Shown here: one piece after another, positions 46,826-54,087 of the stretch | Layout of the letters: each line of letters begins with the position of its first letter | How positions within the stretch are numbered: position 1 is the first letter of the stretch | Origin: Accumulibacter phosphatis | Lineage (GTDB): Bacteria; Pseudomonadota; Gammaproteobacteria; Burkholderiales; Rhodocyclaceae | Direction of reading: 5' to 3' | Assembly: GCF_000024165.1 (NCBI RefSeq) | Contig: NC_013194.1 | Span: 4,960,001-5,024,000 of the forward strand | Length of the DNA stretch: 64,000 bases | Program-made: the position numbers and the translations under genes | Notes under the pieces: generated by a model | Databases searched by the model: none | The model's input: the letters and a program-made list of their open reading frames with translations, nothing else | What the model was told of the DNA's origin: nothing

Positions 46826-46872
46826 GCCCAAGGATGGATCGTGCGAAGCCACGATCTATCCGTTTGTTGGAC
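46826..46872 (+). other. attC site, cassette 13 (last recognisable)
   Basis: Short site with R''-like GCCCAAG, hairpin GGATCGTG-CGAAGC-CACGATC and RH GTTGGAC (46866-46872). R'' is only partly complementary to the opening core GTTGCGC. It resembles the attC at 43762, so it may have been exchanged between cassettes. Confidence 0.72.
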
Positions 46873-47117
46873 AAGCCCGGGCCGCAGCGCTGGGCGCGCC
46901 CTCTGCAAATATCTTTTTTTGATTTTCCGCAAAGGGATCAATGCCGGGGTGCCGGGAGCGGGAAGTCCCGAAGTGCGGCTGCCCAGGCGGCAAAGGTTTC
47001 GCGAATGAGGCGATTCTTGCGTCCCGGGCGCGGAATTCCGAGCGTCCGAATCGCTCAGCTTGGGGAAACCGAAGGCCCAGACACGGCCGGACAGCGCTGA
47101 GGTCTCGGCTTACATGG

Positions 47118-47516
47118 TCAGATGGCGAGCGCAACGACGGGCGTGACGGCGATGACTCCGGACGACTTCGATCGGATCCGCGTCCTGACGATCGCCATCG
47201 CGGCGCCACAGCACGAGCAACGCATCGGTGGCCGCTCTTTGCGCGGTGGCTTGAAGCGGCTGGGATCGAACTTCAGCAAGCGGTGCAGCAAGGCGATCAG
47301 GCGCTTGCCGTTGGCGTGCAGGGGGCCGAAATTGCGCGCGCGGCGAAAGCGCTTGGGCAGCAGGTGCCGGGGAATCCGCCAGAGGAACTCAGCACCCGTG
47401 AGCGAGCGCTTTTCCGACTTGCCGGTTTCAGCGCGGCGATAGCGGAAGCTCACCCGACCATTCGCGCAGGCGAGGATGCCCTGTTCACGGATAACGCCGC
47501 GGTAGCGGTAAGGACC
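47118..47516 (-). pseudogene. IS91-family transposase remnant (C-terminal fragment)
   Basis: Minus-strand translation from about 47516 gives YRYRGVIREQGILACANGRV, FRYRRAETGKSEKRSL and EFLWRIPRHLLPKRFRRARN. FGPLHANGKRLIALLHRLL and a zinc-binding CSCCGAAM end follow. This is the C-terminal part of a Y2 rolling-circle (IS91) transposase. The catalytic HUH and Tyr region is absent, so it is a fragment. It lies between the last attC (about 250 bp of gene-free sequence, 46873-47117, intervenes) and the nifB control region. Confidence 0.8.
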
Positions 47517-47562
47517 GCGCGCAGGCGACGCGGGTCGCCGCCACCGGTCGTCATTCCGCCAT

Positions 47563-47578
47563 TGTCGTGTTTGCAACA
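47563..47578. promoter_or_regulatory. NifA upstream activator sequence of nifB
   Basis: TGTCGTGTTTGCAACA fits TGT-N10-ACA and lies 58 bp upstream of the nifB -24 element. Confidence 0.82.
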
Positions 47579-47635
47579 TCGCTGGCGAATCTGGACGGAA
47601 CTGGATTTTCAATGACTTAAGCGAGCCGACCGGCC

Positions 47636-47650
47636 TGGCACGCCAGTTGC
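47636..47650 (+). promoter_or_regulatory. Sigma54 promoter of the nifB operon
   Basis: TGGCACGCCAGTTGC is a perfect TGGCAC-N5-TTGC match. The predicted start at about 47662 gives a 37-nt leader. Confidence 0.92.
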
Positions 47651-47698
47651 TGTATCCCTGGTGCCTCGAAACCCGAGAAATCACCAGGGAAGCTCGCC

Positions 47699-49216
47699 AT
47701 GGATCTGCCTGTCATCGAACCCTCGCCGCCCGCGGCCGCCGGCTGCAGCGCCGGTAGTTGCGGCTCCACGGCCCGGCAGATGGACGCTCTGTCGGACGCC
47801 GTCCGCGCCCGGGTGCAGGATCACCCCTGCTACTCGGAAGACGCCCACCACTACTTCGCGCGCATGCACGTGGCCGTGGCACCGGCCTGCAACATCCAGT
47901 GTCACTACTGCAATCGCAAGTACGACTGTGCCAACGAGTCGCGGCCGGGCGTCGTTTCCGAGGTGCTGACGCCGGACCAGGCGGTCAGGAAGACCCTGGC
48001 GGTGGCGGCGACGATCCCGCAGATGAGCGTGCTCGGTATCGCCGGTCCCGGCGATCCGCTCGCCAATCCTGAGCGCACCTTCGAGACCTTTCGGCAGTTG
48101 GCGCTGAAGGCACCGGACATCAAGCTCTGCGTGGCGACCAACGGCCTCGTCTTGCCCGACTACGTCGAGGAACTCGCCCGCTACAACATCGACCACGTCA
48201 CCATCACCATCAACTGCGTGGACCCGGCGATCGGCGCCAGGATCTATCCGTGGATATTCTGGAAGAACCGGCGCGTCTTCGGCCACGAGGCGGCGGCGAT
48301 CCTCATCGCGCAGCAACAGAAGGGCCTGGAGATGCTGACCGCGCGCGGCATCCTGGTGAAGGTGAACTCGGTGCTGATTCCCGGCGTCAATGATGCCCAT
48401 TTGCCGGAGGTGTCGAGGATCGTCAAGGCCAAGGGTGCCTTCCTGCACAACGTCATGCCCTTGATTGCGGAGGCCGAGCACGGCACCTTCTACGGGGTGA
48501 TGGGCCAGCGCAGCCCGCAGCCGGCCGAACTCAAGGCCCTGCAGGATGCCTGTGCCGGCGACATGAACATGATGCGCCACTGTCGCCAGTGCCGCGCCGA
48601 TGCGGTCGGCCTGCTCGGCGAGGATCGCGGCGCCGAGTTCACGCTCGACAAGATCGAGGCCATGGAGATCGACTACGAGGCGGCGATGGTCGTGCGTGCC
48701 GAGTTGCGCGCGCAGATCGCCGCCGAACTGGCCGAGAAGCGCGCCAGAGCACACGCGCCGGCTGCCGCGACAACACCGCAGGTGATCAGGATCCAGCCGC
48801 ACGTCGCGAAGTCGGCGCCGCCGGTCGGCCGGCCGGTGCTGATGGCGGTGGCGGCGAAGAACGGCCTGGTCGCCGTGCACTTCGGGCACGCCAGGGAGTT
48901 CCTGGTATACGAAGCCTCGGCAGACGGCGCCCGCCTGGTCGGTCACCGCAAGGCGGAGTCCTATTGCGCCGGTGACGAGAGCTGTGGCGATGCCGAGGCG
49001 GTGCTGGCAGCGACGATTCGCGCTCTCGCCGACTGCGAAGTCGTCCTCTGCTCGCGCATCGGCTTTGAACCCTGGGGGCAGCTCGAGGCGGCAGGAATTC
49101 AGCCGAACGGCGAGTACGCCATGCAAGCGATCGAGGAGGCCGTCATGGCGGTGTGGAACGAGATGCTGGCCGCCGGCAAGTTGGCTGTTGGGCAGATCGC
49201 GGCAAAGCGCGCGTGA
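47699..49216 (+). CDS. nifB: NifB, radical-SAM NifB-co synthase with NifX-like domain
   Basis: A 505-residue protein that builds the 8Fe-9S-C NifB-co core of FeMo-cofactor. The radical SAM CNIQCHYC motif is at residues 64-71. NifB-specific blocks include NRKYDCANESRPGVVSE, GIAGPGDPLANPE, FYGVMGQRSPQPAEL and MRHCRQCRADAVG. From about residue 380 a NifX/NafY-like domain follows (VLMAVAAKNGLVAVHFGHAREF). It heads an operon of ferredoxin, NifO-like, flavodiiron, two 2Fe-2S ferredoxins and draG, driven by the sigma54 promoter at 47636. Length and motifs are normal. Confidence 0.97.
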   Translation: MDLPVIEPSPPAAAGCSAGSCGSTARQMDALSDAVRARVQDHPCYSEDAHHYFARMHVAVAPACNIQCHYCNRKYDCANESRPGVVSEVLTPDQAVRKTLAVAATIPQMSVLGIAGPGDPLANPERTFETFRQLALKAPDIKLCVATNGLVLPDYVEELARYNIDHVTITINCVDPAIGARIYPWIFWKNRRVFGHEAAAILIAQQQKGLEMLTARGILVKVNSVLIPGVNDAHLPEVSRIVKAKGAFLHNVMPLIAEAEHGTFYGVMGQRSPQPAELKALQDACAGDMNMMRHCRQCRADAVGLLGEDRGAEFTLDKIEAMEIDYEAAMVVRAELRAQIAAELAEKRARAHAPAAATTPQVIRIQPHVAKSAPPVGRPVLMAVAAKNGLVAVHFGHAREFLVYEASADGARLVGHRKAESYCAGDESCGDAEAVLAATIRALADCEVVLCSRIGFEPWGQLEAAGIQPNGEYAMQAIEEAVMAVWNEMLAAGKLAVGQIAAKRA

Positions 49217-49226
49217 GGAGGCGAGC

Positions 49227-49505
49227 ATGGCCCTCGAAATCATCGAAAGCTGCGTCAATTGCTGGGCTTGCGAACCGCTCTGCCCACAGCAGGCCATCCA
49301 GGCGGCGACCCCGCACTTTCTGATCGACGCCGACAAATGCACCGAATGCAGCGGCGATTTTTCCGAAGCGCAATGCGCCAGCATCTGCCCGATCGAAGGA
49401 GCGATCATCAACGAACTCGGCGAAGCACTGAACCCGCCAGGTTCGCTGACCGGCATCCCGCCGGCGCGCTGGGCGGCGGCGCAGGCCGAGATTGCGGGGC
49501 GCTGA
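49227..49505 (+). CDS. fdxN: FdxN-type 4Fe-4S ferredoxin
   Basis: A 92-residue ferredoxin with two cluster motifs: CVNCWACEPLCP (residues about 9-20) and CTECSGDFSEAQCASICP with the lengthened Cys spacing of FdxN/NifB-linked ferredoxins. In diazotrophs this protein supplies electrons for NifB chemistry or nitrogenase. ATG 49227 is preceded by GAGGAGG, 10 bp after nifB. The next gene follows 2 bp after its stop. Confidence 0.94.
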   Translation: MALEIIESCVNCWACEPLCPQQAIQAATPHFLIDADKCTECSGDFSEAQCASICPIEGAIINELGEALNPPGSLTGIPPARWAAAQAEIAGR

Positions 49506-49507
49506 GC

Positions 49508-49999
49508 ATGGCCGAGATCATTTTCTACGAGAAGGCCGGCTGCGCGGGCAATGCCCGCCAGAAGGCCCTGCTGGTCGCTTCCGGGCACCAACTGGTGGTC
49601 CGCGACCTGCGCGGGCAGTTCTGGAGCAATGTGCGCCTGCTCGAGTTTCTCGCCGACTTGCCGGTCGCCGAGTGGTTCAACCCGGCGGCGCCGGCGATCA
49701 AGGCGGGGACCATCGTGCCCCAGCAACTCGATGAGCGGAGCGCACTGGCGCTGTTGCGGCATAACCCCTTGCTGATCCGGCGACCGCTGCTGCAGGTCGG
49801 CGAGGAACGGCGGGTGGGTTTCGACGTCGCGGCAATCGACGCCTGGATCGGCCTGTGCGAGCTGCCCGTCGGCGACCTCGAAGCCTGCCGGCGCGATCGC
49901 GGCGAGGTACGTACCTTCCATGTGCAGACGGCGGGTGGCGCCGCCTATCCCTGCCGCTTCGACGACCAACAGGCCGATGCGTCCCGCTGCCGACCTTGA
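49508..49999 (+). CDS. NifO-like, ArsC/Spx-family nitrogenase-associated protein
   Basis: A 163-residue thioredoxin-fold protein of the ArsC/Spx family: MAEIIFYEKAGCAGNARQKA with Cys11 in a CAGN rather than CxxC context, then VAEWFNPAAPAIKAG and NPLLIRRPLLQVG. The sequence resembles the nitrogenase-associated protein called NifO/NapD next to nifB in Azotobacter. Its exact role is unsettled; a link to molybdenum or nitrate crosstalk has been proposed. Start 2 bp after fdxN; its 3' end overlaps the flavodiiron gene by 23 bp. Confidence 0.85.
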   Translation: MAEIIFYEKAGCAGNARQKALLVASGHQLVVRDLRGQFWSNVRLLEFLADLPVAEWFNPAAPAIKAGTIVPQQLDERSALALLRHNPLLIRRPLLQVGEERRVGFDVAAIDAWIGLCELPVGDLEACRRDRGEVRTFHVQTAGGAAYPCRFDDQQADASRCRP

Positions 50000-51251
50000 G
50001 CGAGCAGTGCCCGTCGCTGCCGGGGTGCACTGGATCGGCGCCTTCGATCCCGACCTGCGCAGCTTCGACATCATCCTGCGCACCGCCAACGGCACCAGCT
50101 ACAACGCCTATGCGGTGCGCGGCAGCGACGGTGTCGCCATCATCGACACGGTCAAGCTCAATTTCTCCGAGACCTTCTTTCGCCGTCTGGAGTCGATTGC
50201 CGACTACGACGAGATCACCACCATCGTCCTCAATCACCTCGAACCCGATCATTCCGGCGCCTTGCCGGAACTGCTGCGGCGGGCACCTGGCGCGACGCTG
50301 CTGGTCTCGCCGCAGGCCCGTCTGATGTTGAAGGGACTGCTCGATCCGGCCGAACTGGCGGGGCGCATCGCTTTCGTCGGCACCGGCGATCATGCCGATC
50401 TCGGTGATCGGCAACTCGAATTCCTCAACACACCGTATCTGCACTGGCCCGACACCCAATGCACCTGGCTGGCGGCCGAAGGCGTGCTGTTCTCGGCCGA
50501 TTTCCTCGGCTGCCACTACTGCGACAGCCGCCTGTTCAACGATGCGGTCGGCGACTTCCGCTTTTCCTTCGACTACTACTACGCACACATCATGCGCCCC
50601 TTCCGCACCTACGTGCGCACGGCGCTCGACCTGATCGAACCGCTGCCGCTGCGGATCATCGCCCCCGGGCACGGCCCGATCCTGCGGCGCGATCCACGCG
50701 ACTATGTTGCCCGCTATCGTGCCTTTGCCGCTCCCGCTCTGCACGGCGCCGCGACGAAGACCCTGCTGGTCTTCTACATCTCGGCCTACGGTGCCACGCG
50801 CCGGATGGCCGAAGCCGTGGCGGCCGGCGCCGAATCGGCGTCGAGCGCTGCCGGTGAGGTGCGCGTCTCGCTCTACGACCTCGAAGGCGGCGACGCACAG
50901 CCTTTCGTCGACCTGATCGAGGAAGCCGATGCCTTGCTCTTCGGCAGCCCGACGATCAACGGTGACGCGGTCAAGCCGGTATGGGATCTCCTCTCCTCGC
51001 TGACCATGGTGGACGTCAAGGGAAAATTCGCCGCCGCTTTCGGTTCCTACGGCTGGAGCGGCGAGGCGGTGCCGATGATCGAAGACCGCCTGCGCCGCCT
51101 GAAGCTGCGCGTCCCCTTGCCCGGCGTCCGGGCCCGCCTGACGCCGACCGGCGACGACTTTGCCGCCTGCCATGATCTCGGTCGCGAGGTCGCCCTGCAC
51201 CTCCTCGGTCGCGCGACGCCACGCACCATCGACCTCGCCCAACTCGCCTGA
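49977..51251 (+). CDS. Flavodiiron protein (A-type), probable O2 reductase
   Basis: A 424-residue protein with an N-terminal metallo-beta-lactamase-like diiron domain and a C-terminal flavodoxin domain. Diiron ligands are all visible: HLEPDH (His87, Glu89, Asp91, His92), YLHWPDT, FSADFLG and APGHGP. The flavodoxin part begins LLVFYISAYGATRRMAEAVA (about residue 263), with FGSPTINGD and GSYGWSGEAV. Flavodiiron proteins reduce O2 or NO using electrons from rubredoxin or similar donors. Position in the nifB operon suggests scavenging oxygen near nitrogenase. The ATG overlaps the NifO-like gene by 23 bp, the only long overlap in this operon. Confidence 0.92.
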   Translation: MRPAADLERAVPVAAGVHWIGAFDPDLRSFDIILRTANGTSYNAYAVRGSDGVAIIDTVKLNFSETFFRRLESIADYDEITTIVLNHLEPDHSGALPELLRRAPGATLLVSPQARLMLKGLLDPAELAGRIAFVGTGDHADLGDRQLEFLNTPYLHWPDTQCTWLAAEGVLFSADFLGCHYCDSRLFNDAVGDFRFSFDYYYAHIMRPFRTYVRTALDLIEPLPLRIIAPGHGPILRRDPRDYVARYRAFAAPALHGAATKTLLVFYISAYGATRRMAEAVAAGAESASSAAGEVRVSLYDLEGGDAQPFVDLIEEADALLFGSPTINGDAVKPVWDLLSSLTMVDVKGKFAAAFGSYGWSGEAVPMIEDRLRRLKLRVPLPGVRARLTPTGDDFAACHDLGREVALHLLGRATPRTIDLAQLA

Positions 51252-51280
51252 TTCCCCCCTTACTTACCGGAGAAACCCGC

Positions 51281-51568
51281 ATGCCCAAGGCCAGCATCAC
51301 CTTTCAGGATATCGGCGTCACCGTCACCGTGCCGGCGGGTACCCGCCTGATCGAGGTTTCGGAGAAGGTCGGCGCAGGTATCACCTACGGCTGCCGCGAA
51401 GGCGAATGCTGTACCTGCCTGACGAGGATCGTCTCTGGCCATGAACATCTGGCCGCGCCGTCGGTACTTGAGCACCAGGTACTGAAGGACAACCTCGCGC
51501 CACGCCGACACCGGCTGGCCTGCCAGGCGCAGGTGCTGGGCGGCAGCATCGTCGTCCAGCCCGCTTGA
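51281..51568 (+). CDS. 2Fe-2S ferredoxin
   Basis: A 95-residue plant/adrenodoxin-type ferredoxin with Cys38, Cys43, Cys46 (YGCREGECCTCLT) and Cys81 (LACQAQ) as 2Fe-2S ligands. It is the sort found beside nifB-linked flavodiiron genes. It may donate electrons to nitrogenase or to the flavodiiron protein encoded 29 bp upstream. A ribosome binding site (CCGGAG) precedes ATG 51281. No anomaly. Confidence 0.93.
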   Translation: MPKASITFQDIGVTVTVPAGTRLIEVSEKVGAGITYGCREGECCTCLTRIVSGHEHLAAPSVLEHQVLKDNLAPRRHRLACQAQVLGGSIVVQPA

Positions 51569-51605
51569 GTCTTCACCCACCCCTTCCATTTACCAGGAGC
51601 CTGCC

Positions 51606-51980
51606 ATGCCCAACATCACCTTTTCCAGTTCAATGCACAAGGACAAGACCATCTACGCCGTCGCCGGCAGCCACACCCAGACGATCCTCAAGCTCGCCAA
51701 GGAGAACCATGTACCGATCGACTTCTCCTGTGGTGACGGCGAGTGCGGTACCTGTCTGGTCAAGGTCAGCAGCGTCGACAAGAGCAGTCACAACAAGTAC
51801 GGCCACATGGGCGGTCCGCTCAACGTCCGCGAGGTCGCGGTCCTCAAGGAAATGGGCAAGATCAAGCAGGCGCAGATCGAGCAGATGTACGTCGACGATC
51901 TGCCGCCGACGGAATGGCGCCTCGCCTGCCAGTACATCGTCCGCGACGAGGACATCCTGGTCGAGTACCCGAGCCGGTGA
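51606..51980 (+). CDS. Shethna FeSII-like protective 2Fe-2S ferredoxin
   Basis: A 124-residue 2Fe-2S protein with Cys42, Cys47, Cys50 (FSCGDGECGTCLVK) and Cys108 in DLPPTEWRLACQYIVRDEDI. The extra loop between them (HMGGPLNVREVAVLKEMGKI) and that C-terminal block match the FeSII Shethna protein of Azotobacter. Known FeSII binds oxidised nitrogenase components and protects them from O2 reversibly. A ribosome binding site (AGGAG) precedes the ATG at 51606. The draG GTG start overlaps its stop (GTGA). Confidence 0.92.
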   Translation: MPNITFSSSMHKDKTIYAVAGSHTQTILKLAKENHVPIDFSCGDGECGTCLVKVSSVDKSSHNKYGHMGGPLNVREVAVLKEMGKIKQAQIEQMYVDDLPPTEWRLACQYIVRDEDILVEYPSR

Positions 51981-52888
51981 CGCGGCCGCCGGCCAGCGTT
52001 TCCAGCACCATCGCGGCGCGGGCCGAGGCCGCCTATCTCGGCCTGGCGCTCGGTGACGCGCTGGGCGCCACGGTCGAGTTCATGACCCCACGCGAGATCG
52101 TCCATCACTTCGGCGTGCATCGCGAGATCGTCGGTGGCGGCTGGCTCAAGCTGAAGTCGGGACAGGTGACCGACGACACGAGCATGTCGCTGGCCCTCGG
52201 CGAGGCGATCCTGGCCAGCGGCGGCAGGGTCGACCCGCTCGCCTGCGCCGAGGCCTTCGATGCCTGGATGCGGCGCAAGCCGGTCGATATCGGCAATACC
52301 GTCCGCCGCAACCTGCTCACCTTCCGGCGCACCGGCGTCCCCGTCGCGCCGGCCTCCGACCATGACGCCGGCAACGGTGCCGCGATGCGCGTGCTGCCGG
52401 TAGCCCTGGCCACCTTCGGTCAATCGGAAGCCGCCGTCCGCGCGGCCGGGCAGGCGCAGGCGCACGTCACCCACAACAATGTCGTTTCCGACGCGGTGTG
52501 CCAGTTCCTGACTCTGGCCGTGCAGGATCTGCTGCGTGCTTGTTCGCTCGAAGAGATGCTCGGCCACCACCTGGGGGCATTGCTGGCGGCACATCCCGAG
52601 CTGTCGTTCCGCGACCGCCCACGTCGCGAGAACCCGAGCGGCTGGGTCGTCGAGACGCTGCAGGCGGTCCTGCAGGGGCTGCTTGACAGTGACGGTTTCG
52701 AGGACTGCCTGGTCGATGTCGTCAATCGCGGTGGCGACGCCGATACCACCGGCGCCATCGCCGGCATGCTGGCCGGTGCACTGTACGGACCGCAGGCCAT
52801 TCCGAAACGCTGGCTGCAGGCCCTCGACCCCGGCGTCGCCAGCCGCTGTCGTGAACAGGCGCGCGCCCTGCTGCCGCTCACCGCTTGA
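51977..52888 (+). CDS. draG: DraG-type dinitrogenase reductase-activating glycohydrolase
   Basis: A 303-residue ADP-ribosyl glycohydrolase. The metal-binding motifs are VTDDTSMSLALGEAIL (about residues 62-77) and GGDADTTGAIAGMLAGA (about 252-268). NPSGWVVETLQAVL is also typical of DraG. DraG removes ADP-ribose from NifH Arg to restore activity after ammonium or dark switch-off. It starts at GTG 51977, overlapping the FeSII-like gene by 4 bp. The modifying transferase DraT is not in this window; it may lie elsewhere, or this could be a broader ARH protein. Confidence 0.9.
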   Translation: MTRPPASVSSTIAARAEAAYLGLALGDALGATVEFMTPREIVHHFGVHREIVGGGWLKLKSGQVTDDTSMSLALGEAILASGGRVDPLACAEAFDAWMRRKPVDIGNTVRRNLLTFRRTGVPVAPASDHDAGNGAAMRVLPVALATFGQSEAAVRAAGQAQAHVTHNNVVSDAVCQFLTLAVQDLLRACSLEEMLGHHLGALLAAHPELSFRDRPRRENPSGWVVETLQAVLQGLLDSDGFEDCLVDVVNRGGDADTTGAIAGMLAGALYGPQAIPKRWLQALDPGVASRCREQARALLPLTA

Positions 52889-53396
52889 CAGGTCGCCGGG
52901 CAACTCAGCCCGGTACGGCTTCGGCGAGCAGCGCCAGCGCCTCGGCCTCGACGATCGCGATGCCGAGGCGCTTGCAGAAACACTGCTCCTTGTCGTTCGG
53001 CCCGGTGACCAACGCCCGGCCGGGCTTTCACCACAGGTGCCTGGCTCGCTACCGGCGCAAACGCCAGCGTTGTTCCCGGGGCAGGTCCCGGCGCAAGTTC
53101 CTGGCTCCCTTCCGCCAGAAAAGCCAACGTCCTCGCCAGTGCAGGGTGGCGCGCCCAGCGCCCTGTCGACGGTCCCGACGCGCTGAGCCCGGCTGCCGCG
53201 GGTCCGGGCTTCTGGCCGGCGCCGGCAGGGGAGTTTGTCTACTGCTTCGGCACCGACGTCCAGGCGCACCAGCCACGGTGAACGGTTTCGCCGCAGCGCG
53301 TGCCGACGTCATGCACGATGGAACTTTACCTTGGCCAAGGTGGTCCTTGGCGTGCTCGGAAGAGAAATATCTGACTGTTCCAACAAGGAGAGAAGA
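52889..53396. other. Gene-poor region after draG
   Basis: No intact gene. A degenerate minus-strand frame (about 53026-52913) reads KPGRALVTGPNDKEQCFCKR then LGIAIVEAEALALLAEA before a stop, and looks like the C-terminal relic of a lost gene. Repeated CAGGT-CCGGCGCAA units (53030-53110) give low-complexity Pro/Gly frames and are probably not coding. Confidence 0.5.
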
Positions 53397-53867
53397 ATGC
53401 GGAAGTATCCCATCGATAGTACGGAAGCCATGGCACGGATCGTCGCCGTCGCCCTGCTCGCCGACGGCGCGCTCGACCACAGCGAAGTCGAGGCACTCGA
53501 AAAACACGAACTTCGCGACAATCTGGGCCTTCCCGCCGCGACCCTTGAGCGAGTACTGCATGAATTCTGTAATGACCTGCTGCAAACGGCGCGCGCTCCA
53601 AACATCGGGCAGATCGAGCTGGATGCCCAATTGGTCGATCACCTGCTGGATGACATTCAGTCGCATGAACTGCAAAAAAAGGCCTTGACTGCGATCGTCG
53701 ACATCGTCAATGCGGACGGCAGCCTCAACGCTGGAGAGGCCATTCTGCTATCGCGGGCGATGAGCCGCTGGGGCCTTGAACTGCACCAGGTGACACGCAT
53801 CGAGGTGCGCGATGCGAAGCTCTTGTCGCCGGTCGTTACAGCGCAGACTCAGGTGGCTGAAGCCTGA
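53397..53867 (+). CDS. TerB-like (tellurite-resistance-type) helical protein
   Basis: A 156-residue acidic, all-helical protein with a TerB-like repeat: AMARIVAVALLADGALDHSE near residue 10, and the matching second half LTAIVDIVNADGSLNAGEAILL (about 95-118). The D-G-x-L-x-x-x-E pattern is the metal-binding TerB signature. ATG 53397 has AAGGAGAG upstream. It lies between the nifB operon and nqr. TerB-like proteins occur with stress and membrane-linked complexes; no function is inferred beyond that. Confidence 0.82.
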   Translation: MRKYPIDSTEAMARIVAVALLADGALDHSEVEALEKHELRDNLGLPAATLERVLHEFCNDLLQTARAPNIGQIELDAQLVDHLLDDIQSHELQKKALTAIVDIVNADGSLNAGEAILLSRAMSRWGLELHQVTRIEVRDAKLLSPVVTAQTQVAEA

Positions 53868-54087
53868 TTGCCTGAACAGCAAATTGGACGAGATGGACGC
53901 CAGTCACAGCTTCGATCACGCGCTCCCTGGCAGGAGGCCGGAGTGCTGATCGGGATCCGCTTTCGACGCGATGGCCTGACCATCGGGCACTGCGTGGAGG
54001 TGCTCTCGGGAACACCGGCATGCGCCAGCGGTCGGCGTGGTGAGAATGTCTTTTCGTCCGGTTCGCCGAGGGGCAACAGATAGAACC

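Noticed and set aside
30781..46872. CRISPR array
   Set aside because: The recurring hairpins are attC sites with unequal spacing and coding sequence between them; there are no uniform repeats, spacers or cas genes.
52885..53190. Pro/Gly repeat protein after draG
   Set aside because: The repeated PGxxPA frames come from low-complexity DNA, have no ribosome binding site and overlap a degenerate minus-strand relic.
53867..54087. Sigma54 promoter before nqrA
   Set aside because: Several TGGC/GGGCAC fragments occur, but none has GG-N10-GC spacing with a TTGC-like -12 element, and no TGT-N10-ACA site was found.
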